From positions 3,305,854 to 3,369,853 of the forward strand of contig CALYLW010000013.1 of NCBI GenBank assembly GCA_944989445.1: a stretch of DNA of 64,000 nucleotides, written 5' to 3'. Under the pieces are notes generated by a model that saw only the letters and a program-made list of their open reading frames with translations, searched no databases and had not been told where the DNA came from. This DNA comes from Ampullaceana balthica. Lineage: Eukaryota; Mollusca; Gastropoda; Lymnaeidae. Shown in pieces: positions 42,340-54,473 of this stretch; positions within the stretch are counted from its first letter, which is position 1, and each line of letters begins with the position of its first letter. Both the position numbers and the translations under genes were made by a program.

Positions 42340-42776
42340 GATAGCGACTTCTGTAAATATGACATGGTGCATCAGCAGCTTGGGTTGACGTCATCTCATA
42401 CTTCTGTAAATATGACATGGTGCATCAGCAGCTTGGGTTGACGTCATCTCATACTTCTGTAAATATGAACATGGTGCATCAGCAGCTTGGGTTGACGTCA
42501 TCTCATACTTCTGTAAATATGAACATGGTGCATCAGCAGCTTGGGTTGACGTCATCTCATACTTCTGTAAATATGAACATGGTGCATCAGCAGCTTGGGT
42601 TGACGTCATCTCATACTTCTGTAAATATGAACATGGTGCATCAGCAGCTTGGGTTGACGTTATCTCATACTTCTGTAAATATGAACATGGTGCATCAGCA
42701 GCTTGGGTTGACGTCATCTCATACTTCTGTAAATATGAACATGGTGCATCAGCAGCTTGGGTTGACGTCATCTCAT
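42340..42776. repeat. 54-bp minisatellite with CRE-like palindromes
   Basis: Eight units of CATGGTGCATCAGCAGCTTG, then GGTTGACGTCATCTCATACT and TCTGTAAATATGAA. The first unit borders lack one A-containing dinucleotide, so the array is 52-54 bp per unit. Seven units keep TGACGTCA; one has TGACGTTA. It is open in a frame on each strand, but repeat regularity alone explains this. Confidence 0.9.
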
Positions 42777-42841
42777 CATCTAGAGTTGTAGACCACATGT
42801 AGATGTGGCTGCCAAGACACTACCACTGAATAGTACTGTAG

Positions 42842-43285
42842 TTATCTGGAAGACATACCGTGGTAATCTAGACCTCATACAGTGGTAATCTATACGTCAT
42901 ACAGTGGTAATCTAGACCTCATACAGTGGTAATCTATACGTCATACAGTGGTAATCTAGGCGTCATACAGTGGTAATCTAGGCGTCATACTGTGGTAATC
43001 TTTAACTCAAGCAGTGGTATCAGTGTAAATTTAGAACTCATACGGTAGTAATATAGACCTCATACAGTTGTAATATAGACCTCATACGGTTGTAATATAG
43101 ACTTCACACAGTGTAAATGTAGACCTCATACAGTTGTAATATATACCTCATACAGTTGTAATATAGACCTCATACAGTTGTAATATAGACCTCATACAGT
43201 TGTAATATAGACCTCATACAGTTGTAATCTAGACTTCACACAGTGGAAATGTAGAACTCATACAGTAGTAATCTAGACCTCATTT
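42842..43285. repeat. 22-bp minisatellite
   Basis: About twenty units of CATACAGTGGTAATCTAGACCT type, drifting along the array to CATACAGTTGTAATATAGACCT. This directional change suggests two successive expansions. Confidence 0.85.
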
Positions 43286-43289
43286 CTGG

Positions 43290-44538
43290 ATAAATCTTCA
43301 CTGTTCAAGCTCTCAGATGTGACCAAATAATTTAGATACAGCGCTTTCAATTCCAATATTACTTTCAGTTCCCTCCTCTTGCCTCCCCTCACCCCTCATC
43401 GCATGTTTAGTTGAATCACGATCGGGATGCCAACAAAATGTAGGTTATCTCAAACTAAACTCTAGCCGAGAAGAGCTCCACAACATGGTGCCGTTTAATG
43501 CTATCACAAATTATGAGAGGAGAGTGTTCAAAGTGCAGCTAAAAGATAAGACGAGGAATGAAAGGGGTGGAATGGGGTGCCGTAGTGGCATGCTGTCTCA
43601 CCTGGGATCTGCATACCTGGCAGGTAGGTGATGTCTGCTTGTAAGACCACCGTCTCGGCTGGAGTCTGCGAGGTGGGGCAGTGTCGATACTCTGATGAAG
43701 ATAAGATATGGCGGTACCGATACTATGGAAAAGATAAGATATGGCGGTACCGATACTCTGGAAAAGATAAGACAACACAGAGTGAAAATAGCGGGCAAGA
43801 AAAGTTCCAGTATACTGTAAGAGATATGGCAGTTCGATACTCTGAAATAGATGGAGTTAATTTAGGGCAGTTTTAATGGCGGCTGGGGGGTGGGGGTGGG
43901 GGGTGAGGTCCTGACGTCAGACAAGTCTGTGACGCACTAATACGACTTTAGATGTAATTTGTTAATTCAAAAAACGTAGAGTGAAGATGAACTTGGCCCC
44001 CCCCCGGTGATCCGAATACTCTTCTAAATACGCCCCTGTGGTGAGATAAGGGTATAAGCTTTATTAGTCTGATTACCGGTAGCCCTATATAAGAGCTCTA
44101 GAAATACACTTTTCTCGCTACAGAATACATAATTTTGTAATTCATCTAAGTTTTATTTATGAGTTCGCTATATTTTTCTGACTAAATTGTTCTATAGATG
44201 AAATAATCCCCCTCCTAACGTTTGTCCTGTTTGTCGAGATGCTGTTTGGTAAATCATGTATAAAAGTAGGGGGCCTAGGACAGTTCTTTGAGAAACTCTC
44301 GGGTTTACTGTTATTGGTGATGATTAGATTTAGATCCAGTAATCATTGAGTTTGTTCTCTGGTTATGAAACTTGAATCTACTGATGTAAAGTACCAGAGA
44401 ATTGTCTTATTGACTCTTCTGTTTTTCACTCTTCATCGTTGATGATAAATTGTGATTTTTGTCTTTTGTTACTGTTTATATTTTAGGTTTCTTTCCGGCA
44501 AAGGACAAACCGATAATGTTTTCGCAATGATTGTTATG
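43290..44538. other. Intergenic DNA with a short duplication
   Basis: Two units of GATATGGCGGTACCGATACT (about 43704-43765) are the only repeat noticed. No gene is recognised. Confidence 0.35.
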
Positions 44539-44542
44539 TATA

Positions 44543-46139
44543 TGTTACAGGCAATGTGTGAAATCAGCCATTCTATAGCATGCCTAGACATTTGATAGCA
44601 TTCCGGATTTCGTTTAGGCAAAGTGTTAAAAGAGCACAACCAAATATTTAATTGATAATTACATATTTTAAAGTGACAGTAATACAAAATAAAGCACATG
44701 ATGTACGCTCTGTATTATTTTTTCGAAGTCCTCTGATTCCACATCTTGTAAAACATCGTCAGGTAGGGACCACGTTGTGTGGCCTACTTTAGCTCTGCAG
44801 CCAAAGAGAGCTTAGTATGGTGATCCTTTAATCCCAGAATGAAAAGATCTGTTCTTCTTGAGTTGGACGAACCAGAACCCCTGACTCCAGTGGCCAGTTA
44901 TTTATTCTTGCATCCAATCACACAGCATATTTTCGATGTCCTGGTTAGCTCCTTCGACGCTCCCCTGGCTTTGTAAGTGGCGCAGCAAGCCATGAAAGAT
45001 TTGCAAGGTGGGGCAGTACTCCTTTAGGCTGCTTACTCCATATTGTTTGCAAATCCCTGCCGTTATTGGACTGTAGAATCATTGGAGCATCAAGCAACGT
45101 AAATATGTCTACAAGCTGGCATGCTACTTCTCTTTGTCTTCAGGGCACTGAGAACCACACGAACTTGGGGGGAAGATCGTAATACACCATTATAAACTTG
45201 TATTCCCCATCAGGATGGGATTGAAATTCGATGAGATCGACATGACAACGAGATTTGAATTCAGAAAAAGCCGTTGGCTTGACCAAAATGCCTGTTTGAC
45301 GACTTTTTGTTTTGTTCTGGCAAGGTGCACTAAGATTAATACACAGTTTAATATCATGACTGGTAGCGTTCTTGAATTTGGGTGAAAGTTCTTTCAACAT
45401 TCCGTCCTGTCCTCCACAACCAATGGCCAAATGGGCTTTATGAATTACGTCAAATGTCTCGGAGTCCGCGACGTAAAACAGAATGGCACTCACGCCTTCT
45501 TTAACATGATAGATCAACTAACTCTTATTTTCCACCATCATCACATTATAGTGTTTCAATAGTCCCGTGGTTCTTGCTTAGTGGTGGTCTTAGCCTTTTT
45601 CACATCGTCCACCAATTTTTGGTAACGGTTTCGGTTTTTTAAAAAGGCTGTTTTTAGCAGCATTGGCTCTTACTTTAGATAATTCATCGTAGAACCGTCA
45701 ATGCATTTCAACGTGGCGTGATTCCTGTCCTAGCACTACATTCTCTTCCGATATGGTCACACAGTAATCCAAGGGGAAACGTTATGGGGAGTGTCTGTGG
45801 AATCTCTGCCGGATAAGATAAACTGACGTCGTGAGAAGAATTTTGGCAAAATTGTCTTTGATTTGGTAGTGGAACCTTGTACTGGCTAAACGCTGTGTTA
45901 CAATAACTTTCAACACTCACAGGCTTCGATCGCCATCATAAAACAACGACCAAAGTGCTACCGCCAACATCAGTGGCTTGAATAATGGCGGGGGTAACCC
46001 AATTACATACTTTGCCGGACGAAAACTAGGCAATGTATGAAATAGAAATCACTTCATACTTTGCCTGAAACCACCAGGCATTCTATAGATTGCCTTGGCA
46101 TTATATAGAATGCCTGAATTTCACATTTTGCCTGTAGCA
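44543..46139 (-). mobile_element. Ginger-like integrase DNA transposon relic
   Basis: The left end TGTTACAGGCAATGTGTGAA and right end (complement) TGCTACAGGCAAAATGTGAA begin inverted repeats of about 90 bp that share CATTCTAT, GCATGCC/GCAATC and CAGGCAAAGT(A/G) blocks. It is flanked on both sides by TATA (44539-44542 and 46140-46143). The interior minus strand encodes a broken retroviral-type integrase (next entry). Inverted repeats, a 4-bp duplication and an integrase are the definition of Ginger elements. At 1.6 kb and with many stops it is dead. Confidence 0.75.
45140..45517 (-). pseudogene. KRBA2-like integrase remnant
   Basis: A 125-residue frame: a zinc-binding-like N-terminal part (HKAHLAIGCGGQDGMLKEL, with the HH..CC pattern partly lost), CQNKTKSRQTGILVKPTAFS, then the start of the DDE integrase core (SRCHVDLIEFQSHPDGEYKF, where VDLIEF holds the first catalytic Asp, and IMVYYDLPPKFVWF). 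Downstream, broken frames continue with a decayed second-Asp region (LQSNNGRD near 45050-45080). It resembles the integrase of KRAB-A domain-containing protein 2, which derives from such transposons. It is degenerate. Confidence 0.7.
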
Positions 46140-46221
46140 TATACACATTATTTTTTGACGACCAGAAACGGTATAGTAAATTTAGATACATTCCACACAT
46201 GTGATTCAAATCCTAATTTGC

Positions 46222-47172
46222 AAGTCTCAGGAGATGACATGTACAGGGGATCACATTTACATGAGATCACATTTACAGGAGATGACATGTACAGGAGATC
46301 ACATGTACAGGAGATCAAATGTACAGGAGATCACATGTACAGGAGATCACATGTACAGGAGATCACATGTACAGGAGATCACATGTACAGGAGATCACAT
46401 GTACAGGAGATCACATGTACAGGAGGTGACATGTACAGGATGAGATCACATGTACAGGAGATCACATTTACAGGAGATGACATGTACAGGAGATCACATG
46501 TACAGGAGATCACATGTACAGGAGATCACATGTACAGGAGGTGACATGTACAGGATGAGATCACATGTACAGGATGAGATCACATGTACAGGAGGAGATC
46601 ACATGTACAGGAGGAGATCACATGTACAGGAGGAGATCACATGTACAGGAGGAGATCGCATGTACAGGAGGAGATCGCATGTACAGGAGGAGATCGCATG
46701 TACAGGAGGAGATCGCATGTACAGGAGGAGATCGCATGTACAGGAGGAGATCGCATGTACAGGAGGAGATCGCATGTACAGGAGGAGATCGCATGTACAG
46801 GAGGAGATCGCATGTACAGGAGGAGATCACATGTACAGGAGGAGATCGCATGTACAGGAGGAGATCGCATGTACAGGAGGAGATCACATATACAGGAGGA
46901 GATCACATGTACAGGAGGAGATCACATGTACAGGAGGAGATCACATGTACAGGAGGAGATCACATGTACAGGAGGAGATCACATGTACAGGAGGAGATCA
47001 CATGTACAGGAGGAGATCACATGTACAGGAGGAGATCACATGTACAGGAGGAGATCACATGTACAGGAGGAGATCACATGTACAGGAGGAGATCACATGT
47101 ACAGGAGGAGATCACATGTACAGGAGGAGATCACATGTACAGGAGATCACATGTACAGAAGATCACATGTAC
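46222..47172. repeat. 16/19-bp minisatellite, almost 1 kb
   Basis: The left half is mainly a 16-bp unit (ACATGTACAGGAGATC); from about 46580 it is almost only a 19-bp unit (ACATGTACAGGAGGAGATC). A cluster near 46650-46870 has GCATGT instead of ACATGT. Because 19 is not a multiple of 3, long open frames appear in all three frames on both strands; they are not genes. Confidence 0.9.
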
Positions 47173-48870
47173 CGGAAACAACTCACTTTTTCCCTCATAG
47201 TTTATTTGCGTTTGTTTCCTGACTTCCCCAACTCGCCAAGCTTGTATGACCAATGTTCTACTAATTAAACTGACCACAGTCTATCCCATTATGCCCATTC
47301 TTTCTATACTAATTTTTTTTTAATGAGAGCGACTGTTTTTGTTTAGACGTGGCCTACTTGACTAATATTACAAATTGGAAGTACTTCAAAATTGGGAGAT
47401 CTTTTGACCTGGAAGTATTTCATTAAAAAGTTAAGGGCCTTTCAAAATAATTGATAAAAAAGATGGCGTTTCTTGCAACAATTTAACTCAGGATGAGACC
47501 CTGTGTCGTGGAAGCATTTGATTATAATAAATGAGATCCCATGCCTTGGTCCCGGTTTGAGACCCAGTGACTTGCCCCTGGTAGTACGTGACATATCCAC
47601 AAAGAATCGCATACGTGTGACCCATATCAAACGGCATCTCAGTTTCCCATTCTCCCTGCCTGTTGGAGGATCTCTTCTCCTCTTGTCAGTTTTCTCAATG
47701 TTGCATGCGTTCGCATCATATTATAGGGCGTCTTTAGTTTTTTCCCTTCCACAACAAACAGACCTTTGACCGCCACACACGTGACGAGATCATATCACAC
47801 GTGATCCTTTGGGTCGAGTCGAAGGTGTGGGCCGTTCACTGGACGTGCCGCATGAAAGCGGACCAACATGCGCACAGGTAAACAGAATTAAGGAGAGCTC
47901 GACGCCAAGCCCACCTGTTGATCTGGCGTAGAGCTAGCGCACCCAGCATGAAACGAACGGGGCACCGCTCGAGTCCAACGTTCTGGTGCCCTACTCCTTT
48001 ACGTCTGGCAAACAGATTTACGGGGGAAGGGGGGGGGGCTGGTATGCGGCAGCGATTCTCAGACGGGATCAGAGGGGACACTTGGAGCAGTGAGAGAAAA
48101 TGTCCAAATATTTCATGAAAGGATTTCATCCCATCCCTACCAAATGTTCCCTTCAAGATTCGTTGGCCCGTGTTCAAATTGAAACAAACAACTCGTTTAA
48201 AAAGTGAATATTTTTATTGTTAAAATTTTACACCCCAAAAAACACATATATTATATTATCCTTTTGAAAATTTGCAGCGCGGTAATTCTAAGTTACTGCG
48301 CAGCGTCGTTCAGATATCTGCGCGGCCCGTATGTTTGAAGTGATATGGATCGGGAAGTGTGGATTTTTTGCTCTCTGTGTAAAATAATACATTAAAATAC
48401 ATTACTATGTAATACCCACATCCGCAGGGTGCTTAGATACCATGGTCTTCTAATGATGGACTGGCAGTTACCTTGACCTTCTGAAGATGGACTGTTAGTT
48501 CAACAGACATTTAGCGATGCTGACGCTATCAAGCAAGGTTTTAAAATGTTCAAATAACAGGTAAAGGTAATATTTTTATATTAAAAGTTTTAGTTAAATA
48601 TTACTTTAAGTGTAATACTTAAGTGTTACATTAATTTAGTCAATGATCTCGGCGGTACCCAACATGAGAACCATCGATGTGAATTATCGAGCTATTATAC
48701 CATAAATACACTTATAAAAAAGTCATTAAAATAAAACATATTTAAGGTGACTTTATCGATTCCACCCTGAAGTATAATAGCGGAGATGCACGCAGCAAGC
48801 GTCACACTAGTCACCTCGTCAAGCAATGTGACTTTTTGTTCGTCTGCTCCAGCTACGTGACAGTATTTGT
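47173..48870. other. Intergenic DNA, nothing recognised
   Basis: No coding frame with supporting structure. A segment near 48150-48310 is faintly similar to 40310-40450 (ACTGCGCAG). Confidence 0.35.
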
Positions 48871-48875
48871 CTCAT

Positions 48876-49225
48876 CCAACAACGGAACAACGTGACAGTA
48901 TTTGTCTCATCCAACAACGTGACAATATTTATCTCACCCAACAACGTGAAAGTATTTATCTCATACAAACGTGTGGCAGTATTTATATCATACAAAACGT
49001 GACAGTATTTATCTCATCCAACAACGTGACAGTATTTGTCTCATCCAACAACGTGACAGTATTTGTCTCATCCAACAACGTGACAGTATTTGTTTCATCC
49101 AACAACGTGACAGTATTTGTCTCATCCAACAATGTGACAGTATTTGTCTCATCCAACAACGTGACAGTTTTTATCTCATCCAACAACGTGACAGTATTTA
49201 TCTCATCCAACAACGTGACCGTTTT
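48876..49225. repeat. 27-bp minisatellite
   Basis: About twelve units of ACGTGACAGTATTTGTCTCA plus TCCAACA; the first units are irregular. Open frames on both strands (VTVFVSSNN) are a consequence of the 27-bp period. Confidence 0.9.
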
Positions 49226-49259
49226 TATCTTATGGAATGCCCAGTTCATTTTCAACTAA

Positions 49260-50900
49260 GAAACTGGAGGTGACCCGGGCGGTGGGGGGGTGGTGGTGTG
49301 GCAACGGCAAACAACATTATCCCATATCGACTTATTGAAGACCTACTAGGGACCTAAACACACGTCTTGGAAGGTCGTGACCTGTTGTTAAAATGAGTGG
49401 GGCCAACTAAAACCCAGTATGAAACACAAGAAAGAACGAAAGAAACCAGGAAAAAAGGTAGGGTGGGTGCTGGGGGGGGGAGGGGGGGTCCACAGACGTC
49501 TCAGGACGATAAAAATGAGTTCGCGCACGATCAGCCGCGACCCTCGGCGCGTAGACGATGTCTGTCTGATCCTTCATTCCCCCCGCTCTTCACTTTCAGC
49601 TGGCCTCCTTTGTATTGTCTGTCGGTTCTGATGGGGGGTAGTTTCTCCTGCTCTCACCTGCTGTATGGTGTAGGCATTTAGCTAACAAATCTTTAGTTTG
49701 TTGCACCAAAAATTCGCTTCTTTCTATTTTCACGTATCATAGTTTTGTTCCAGGCTCTGTGTCTTTTATTCTTCCGGGTCCAGTGTCAGTGCCGGGTATT
49801 GTGCCGGGTATTGTGTGGGGTACGATATAACTTAACTTTTGATTCTTGGATTTCACACGAGTTACGGATCCATCGCACTAGAAAAAGGACGGAAGCTCTC
49901 TGGAGCTTGTTATACGAGTGTTATTTCTGGAAGGTTTGGTGTTTGATGTGATCACATTCACAATTACCGCTGAGTGAGTGTGACCAAGTAGGTTGGCTAC
50001 TGCTGGACAACTAAACGACTTGGTCAGTTGTAACATGGCGTAACTGATGGCGAGATGAGCAGCATTGACAGCAGATTCTTTTGGTAAGCAGGAGCTAACA
50101 GGCAGTGATGGCCCCTTCACGTGACTCTTCCATTTTGATATAAGCAGACGGCAGTAGTTAGCATTAAATAATTTGGTCAAATTTCGACCTCTTCAAACCT
50201 AAATTATCAACTGCAACCTGTTCAAATCTAAGACATAAGCTACGATTTTAAAAGTTGTAAGGAGCTTTCATTAATTACAATAAGGGGAACAATTCTTTAA
50301 AATATATCTATAAATTTAATTCGCCAAAATTAGGACAAGCACTAGCATAAGATGCGAGCAAGCCAGCACGGCGAATGACCCTCGCTAGGGTCGATCAATC
50401 ACAGTTTATGGTTGGCAAATGAGGGTGGTGCATGGGGAACATGTCTCGAGACCAACAATGCGTCTTGCGTTCACTCGCGTTTTCCTCATTTCTTCGTGGT
50501 GCTGTTTGTGCCCGTTCCTCCCTTTCTTTGCCCCATCTATTAGCATATCAGCGGCGTATGCTGCGTCGCGTGTCGTATCTAGTTTAAACATATTTTGTTA
50601 TTTAACTTTTGCTATATGCTTCGGTTGTCGGCTTTCATGTGGACTTTAATGGGGGTGTTGTTTTTTTAAATGTCGTGTGGTAGGTGACTTGAAATGTATA
50701 CAACTTTAAAAGGATTGGAAGCCCTCAATTTAAATGAATGTCGCATTGAATGTTCCACAGTACGAACACGGTCCCTAGGATTAAAGCAAAAGATGATCTT
50801 TAGAGTAATATGTTATAAGGCTACAACATATTTAAGTAACATCCTAATACTGCTAGTTTATTTGCTGGAGTACTTCATAACTTTAATTTCAAATTAAAAT
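49260..50900. other. Intergenic DNA, nothing recognised
   Basis: Contains G-rich runs near 49281 and 49471. No recognisable gene, RNA or element ends. Confidence 0.35.
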
Positions 50901-50904
50901 ATAT

Positions 50905-51929
50905 TTTAAAAAAAAAGATTTTTAAAAACACGCTTTTGTTCTTAAAAGAAGAAAATAAAAATTTTCTATGATTTCAGTTGAAATCCGTGAACCTATCCAC
51001 TGCACATAAAAGCGTGGGGCACTCATCACAACTCTCTATCATGTACAAGGCTGCGAAACATAAATACAAATTTGTATGAATATTAATAAACATTAAAAGT
51101 TTCACAACTTTGATCATATACAGGCTACTATCTTATTAATTAGAAATAGTTATCTACTAGGCTGTGCTGCGGCGCCGTGGCGCCTGCGGTGCCCACTTTT
51201 TTCAAAAGCCCAACTAACTTGTCCTTGTATGATAGATACGTAATATTAAACTTCCTTAAATGTACGCAAAGTATTTTATAATAGGGATTGTAGGGCGCCT
51301 GAGGCGCCCACTTTTTTGATCAAAAGCCCAAGTAACTTATCCTTGTATGATAAATACGAAATATTCCTGAAATGTACACAAAGTATTTATATAATATTTT
51401 TTTACAGTGCTAATCACAACAGGACACGATTTTTAAACTAATATTAGAAAGCAGCGCATCAAATTACTGCACTAAAAAAATAACTCTTTGAGTCAGTCAG
51501 CACTGTTTTACAACACAAATGCTGACGTCAAAGCTTCCTGCGTTGTTTGGTTAATGCTAATCTGGAAACCAAAATGATCATGATTTTTAAGTGTATATTT
51601 TCAATAAAAAAGCAGAGTGATGTCCCTTAGCGTTAGGCCAAAGTGAGTCAGTCATACATAACTGAGGGTAAATATATATATGAAGAGCTCAAGGGAAGAT
51701 ACGGCTATGTCACATTTTTGTACTTTTGAGATATTAAAGTTTTAAAGTTCAAAATTATACAGATTTCTTATAAATTACCTGATTAGATTTGAATTTTTAA
51801 TAGGGTCAGAGAAATGATGTTTTAATAAAATTTCATTCAGAGGATTCTATTTTTGATCCTCTATCAGAGATACAAGGGATAACTAAAAAATTTCAAAAAT
51901 GTCACTTAGCCGTTTCTTCCCTTGAGGTC

Positions 51930-51991
<62 letters not shown>

Positions 51992-52160
51992 ATGCAAAAG
52001 AATAGTTGCAAAGAAAAATCAGTCAGTTGTGATGAGCGCCCCACGCTTTTATGTGCAGTGGATAGGTTCACGGATTTCACCTGAAATCATATAACATTTT
52101 TATTTTCTTCTTTTAAGCGCAAAAGCGTGTTTTTTAAAATCTTTTAAAAAAATATATTTT
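50905..52160. mobile_element. Large palindrome or foldback element, about 1.25 kb
   Basis: The left arm (about 50908-51035, with CCGTGAACCTATCCACTGCA) and right arm (about 52020-52150, with TGCAGTGGATAGGTTCACGG) are inverted copies about 125 bp long and roughly 90 percent alike by eye. Between them lie two GGCGCC-rich segments (51165-51210 and 51290-51310), related to 57665-59080, and an AT microsatellite. Confidence 0.75.
51931..51989. repeat. AT microsatellite
   Basis: Pure ATATAT tract of about 59 bases within the palindrome loop. Confidence 0.95.
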
Positions 52161-52474
52161 TATCTTCTTCTTTTTAGTGCACTTTCTATCCTACATAATA
52201 AAAGGCAATGTTCTGTCCGGTCATCGATAGCGATTGGTCCCTCAAACTCCTACTGACTCCTACAGCCAATCAATAACGGAGAAAAAATAAATCTCATTTA
52301 CACATTGAACGACGTTCAAAACGAATTATTTTTGGTGCAGTTTTTTTTCCAAGAGTTTATTTTGAGCGATGCGCGTTGGGAATGGTAGTCAAAAACTTTG
52401 TTTTTACGGGTTATTTATTTTAACTATAATGTATAGTATTTTTGACGTGATACACATGTATGACCGATCGAGAC

Positions 52475-52750
52475 GGCGGGTCTCTCGACAAACCGCGGTG
52501 GAGGGGAGGTAGGGTCTCTCAATAGACCGTGGTGTTGGGGGGGTAGGGCCTCTGATCAGACCACGGTGGTGGGGGGGGGGAAGGGTCTCTGGAAAGACCG
52601 CGGTGTTGAGGGAGGTAGGGTCTCTGGACAGACCGTGGTGTTGGGGGGAGGTCGGGTCTCTGGACAGACCGGCGGTGTGGGGGGAGGGAGGATCTCTGGA
52701 CAGACCGCGGTATGGGGGGAGGTAGGGTCTCTGGACAGACGCGGGTGGGT
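52475..52750. repeat. 36-bp G-rich minisatellite
   Basis: About seven units of GGGTCTCTGGACAGACCGCG plus a GTGTTGGGGGGAGGTA-like tail. Each unit has a short inverted repeat, GGTCTCTGGACAGACC. Confidence 0.9.
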
Positions 52751-52999
52751 AATGTTGTGATGTCCTACCATGAACTTCACAGGTCACCCTACACTTATTC
52801 CCATCATTGAACGGGCTTTGTTGCTAGTGTGTATATAAGAGCGTGTCCTTTAAAAAAAATTTTTTTTTAAAGTATTTTATTTTTAAAATGTGGTTGTGAG
52901 AAGGGGCAAAATTGATAAAGGGAATGTTTGAATAATCAAAACTCCTGTTGCTCCTCTTGTATTATCATGTCAATTTAGATTTAGTTTCGTATTTCTGAG

Positions 53000-53297
53000 C
53001 TGTTAAACATGGGGAATGTGGTCATCGTTGGCTGGCGTGAACTCCGGTGGCACGCACGTGGATTCAATCAATAGCAGACGGATACAGGTGCTATACAGAG
53101 ATAAACTAAAAATGCATTAATTTAATTACGGTACATTCGATCGATCTATAAATTTTGATACAATGCATTGTCATCCAAGATCTATATGTGGTAAAATTTT
53201 GAGATCTCTAGCACCATCAGAAGTGGTTTAATTTTACGTTACAAGATTTGACGGATACAACATACAAACAGGTTGACTTAAATAAAAGCGTGTAAAA
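53000..53297. repeat. R1-related fragment
   Basis: Carries GATAAACTAAAAATGCATTA, the GATCGATC...ACAATGCATTGT core and the ACCATCAGAAGTGGTTTAAT extension shared with 13455-13620. A separate piece of the R1 linker (GTCAAAAACTTTGTTTTTAC) is at 52389-52409. Confidence 0.7.
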
Positions 53298-53462
53298 ATG
53301 GAATTCACCTAATATTTGAAGTTTGATAAAACATCTGAGACGTCTGCTTTTGTTCATCGTTTAGAAGATAAGAGGAAGTCACTCAAGAGAGCTCTTAAAA
53401 TGTACCACCATCAGTTTCTTCATTTTTAAAATGCATCATTCTCAGTGTTTTAGTGTTATATT

Positions 53463-53893
53463 TAGGGCTGCGGAAATTAACGATTAATTATTCGATTAAT
53501 CGTTAAATTTTTTAATCGATTTAAAATTAGTTTGATTAATTGAAATTCAATTAAAATTTTCAGAAAAAATTCTATTTTTTCTCCAATTTATTAATAATTT
53601 ATATTTGTTTGCTACTTACATACTTTTTTCTCGTATTATTATTTTTATTTAGACGCGCAAACGTAAAAACGTATTTCTTCCTCATTTCTTGCATAGTAGA
53701 ACGAATTTGCTGTGTTACGTCACAAAATTTGGGAGTCATGGAATTACCATGACTTAACCGATTTCGCGAAATAATGAATCGCAACTTAACGGGATCTATA
53801 TACACGTTATAAAAATATAATTAATGGAAATTAATCAATTAACTTTCCCCCGATTAATCGAACAAACATTTTTTTAAATTAGTACCAGCCCTA
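53463..53893. mobile_element. 431-bp hAT-type MITE upstream of the ADAMTS gene
   Basis: Ends TAGGGCTG and CAGCCCTA, with inverted ATTAACGATTAATTATTCGA / CGATTAATCG blocks. Perfect 8-bp duplications GTTATATT lie at 53455-53462 and 53894-53901. It lies 139 bp upstream of the predicted start codon. Confidence 0.9.
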
Positions 53894-54032
53894 GTTATAT
53901 TGTATTGTATTATAATTTATTATATTATTTTATATTATATTATATGTATTATATTATATATATATTTCTATTTATCAGCATACATTGACCAGTTGAGGTC
54001 GTCCAGTTTTCTAGAAAAAACAACAACCAAGA

Positions 54033-54144
54033 ATGACGTCATCAATATTACCGTCTGCTACCTGCGTGACGATTGTTGCTTCCCTGTTAGCAATCAGCTT
54101 GTCACAGACAGCAGACCACAGAGAACTGAACCAGAGAAAAACGG
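54033..54144 (+). CDS. ADAMTS-like metalloprotease, exon 1 (signal peptide)
   Basis: ATG at 54033; donor ACGG/GTGAGT (GT at 54145-54146), phase 1. It encodes 37 codons: a signal peptide with hydrophobic core CVTIVASLLAISL (residues 11-23) and likely cleavage after the SQTA region, then DHRELNQRKT. The next exon completes the split codon as Asp. The start is chosen because it gives a signal peptide directly in frame with the propeptide. The 5' untranslated region may begin at an acceptor-like TTTATCAG at about 53980. No promoter element is identifiable, and a MITE lies just upstream. Confidence 0.75.
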
Positions 54145-54235
54145 GTGAGTATTTGAAATTTGTTTATTACAATTTTTTTCTTTCTAAGACTAATGTATCA
54201 CCTGGGGGTGAGAAGTCCTTCTGCAACAACTGTAA

Positions 54236-54415
54236 CTGTGGGTGGGGGTGTATGTGGGTGGGGGTGATTGTGGGTGGGGGTGTATGTGGGTGGGGGTGAA
54301 TGTGGGTGGAGTGAATGTGGGTGGGGGTGTATGTGGGTGGGGGTTATGTGGGTGGGGGTGTATGTGGGTGGGGGTGTATGTGGGTGGGGGTGTATGTGGG
54401 TGGGGGTGTATTGCA
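54236..54415. repeat. G-rich minisatellite in ADAMTS intron 1
   Basis: Ten or so units of TGTGGGTGGGGGTGTA (14-16 bp) between the first two coding exons. The plus strand is a candidate for G-quadruplex formation. Confidence 0.9.
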
Positions 54416-54473
54416 TTCGGCCCGGAATGCGTTTCTCCCTTTATTCTCAAACATCTTCTTGGTTTTTCTCCAG

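Noticed and set aside
42391..42798. Repetitive frames MVHQQLGLTSSHTSVNMN and the antisense TQAADAPCSYLQK
   Set aside because: They follow from the 54-bp period of the minisatellite; no splice or start signals.
46450..47268. A 272-residue repetitive frame (MYRRRSHVQEE type)
   Set aside because: The 16/19-bp minisatellite is open in all three frames on both strands, with no start context or flanking exons.
47836..48177. A 113-residue minus-strand frame
   Set aside because: No domain, no splice context, and a composition with poly-G/poly-P run; probably chance.
48867..49273. Frames such as VTVFVSSNN repeats
   Set aside because: A 27-bp tandem repeat is automatically open; both strands show it equally.
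49397..50649. Several frames of 60-130 residues
   Set aside because: None shows recognisable domains, codon bias or splice sites; treated as chance frames.
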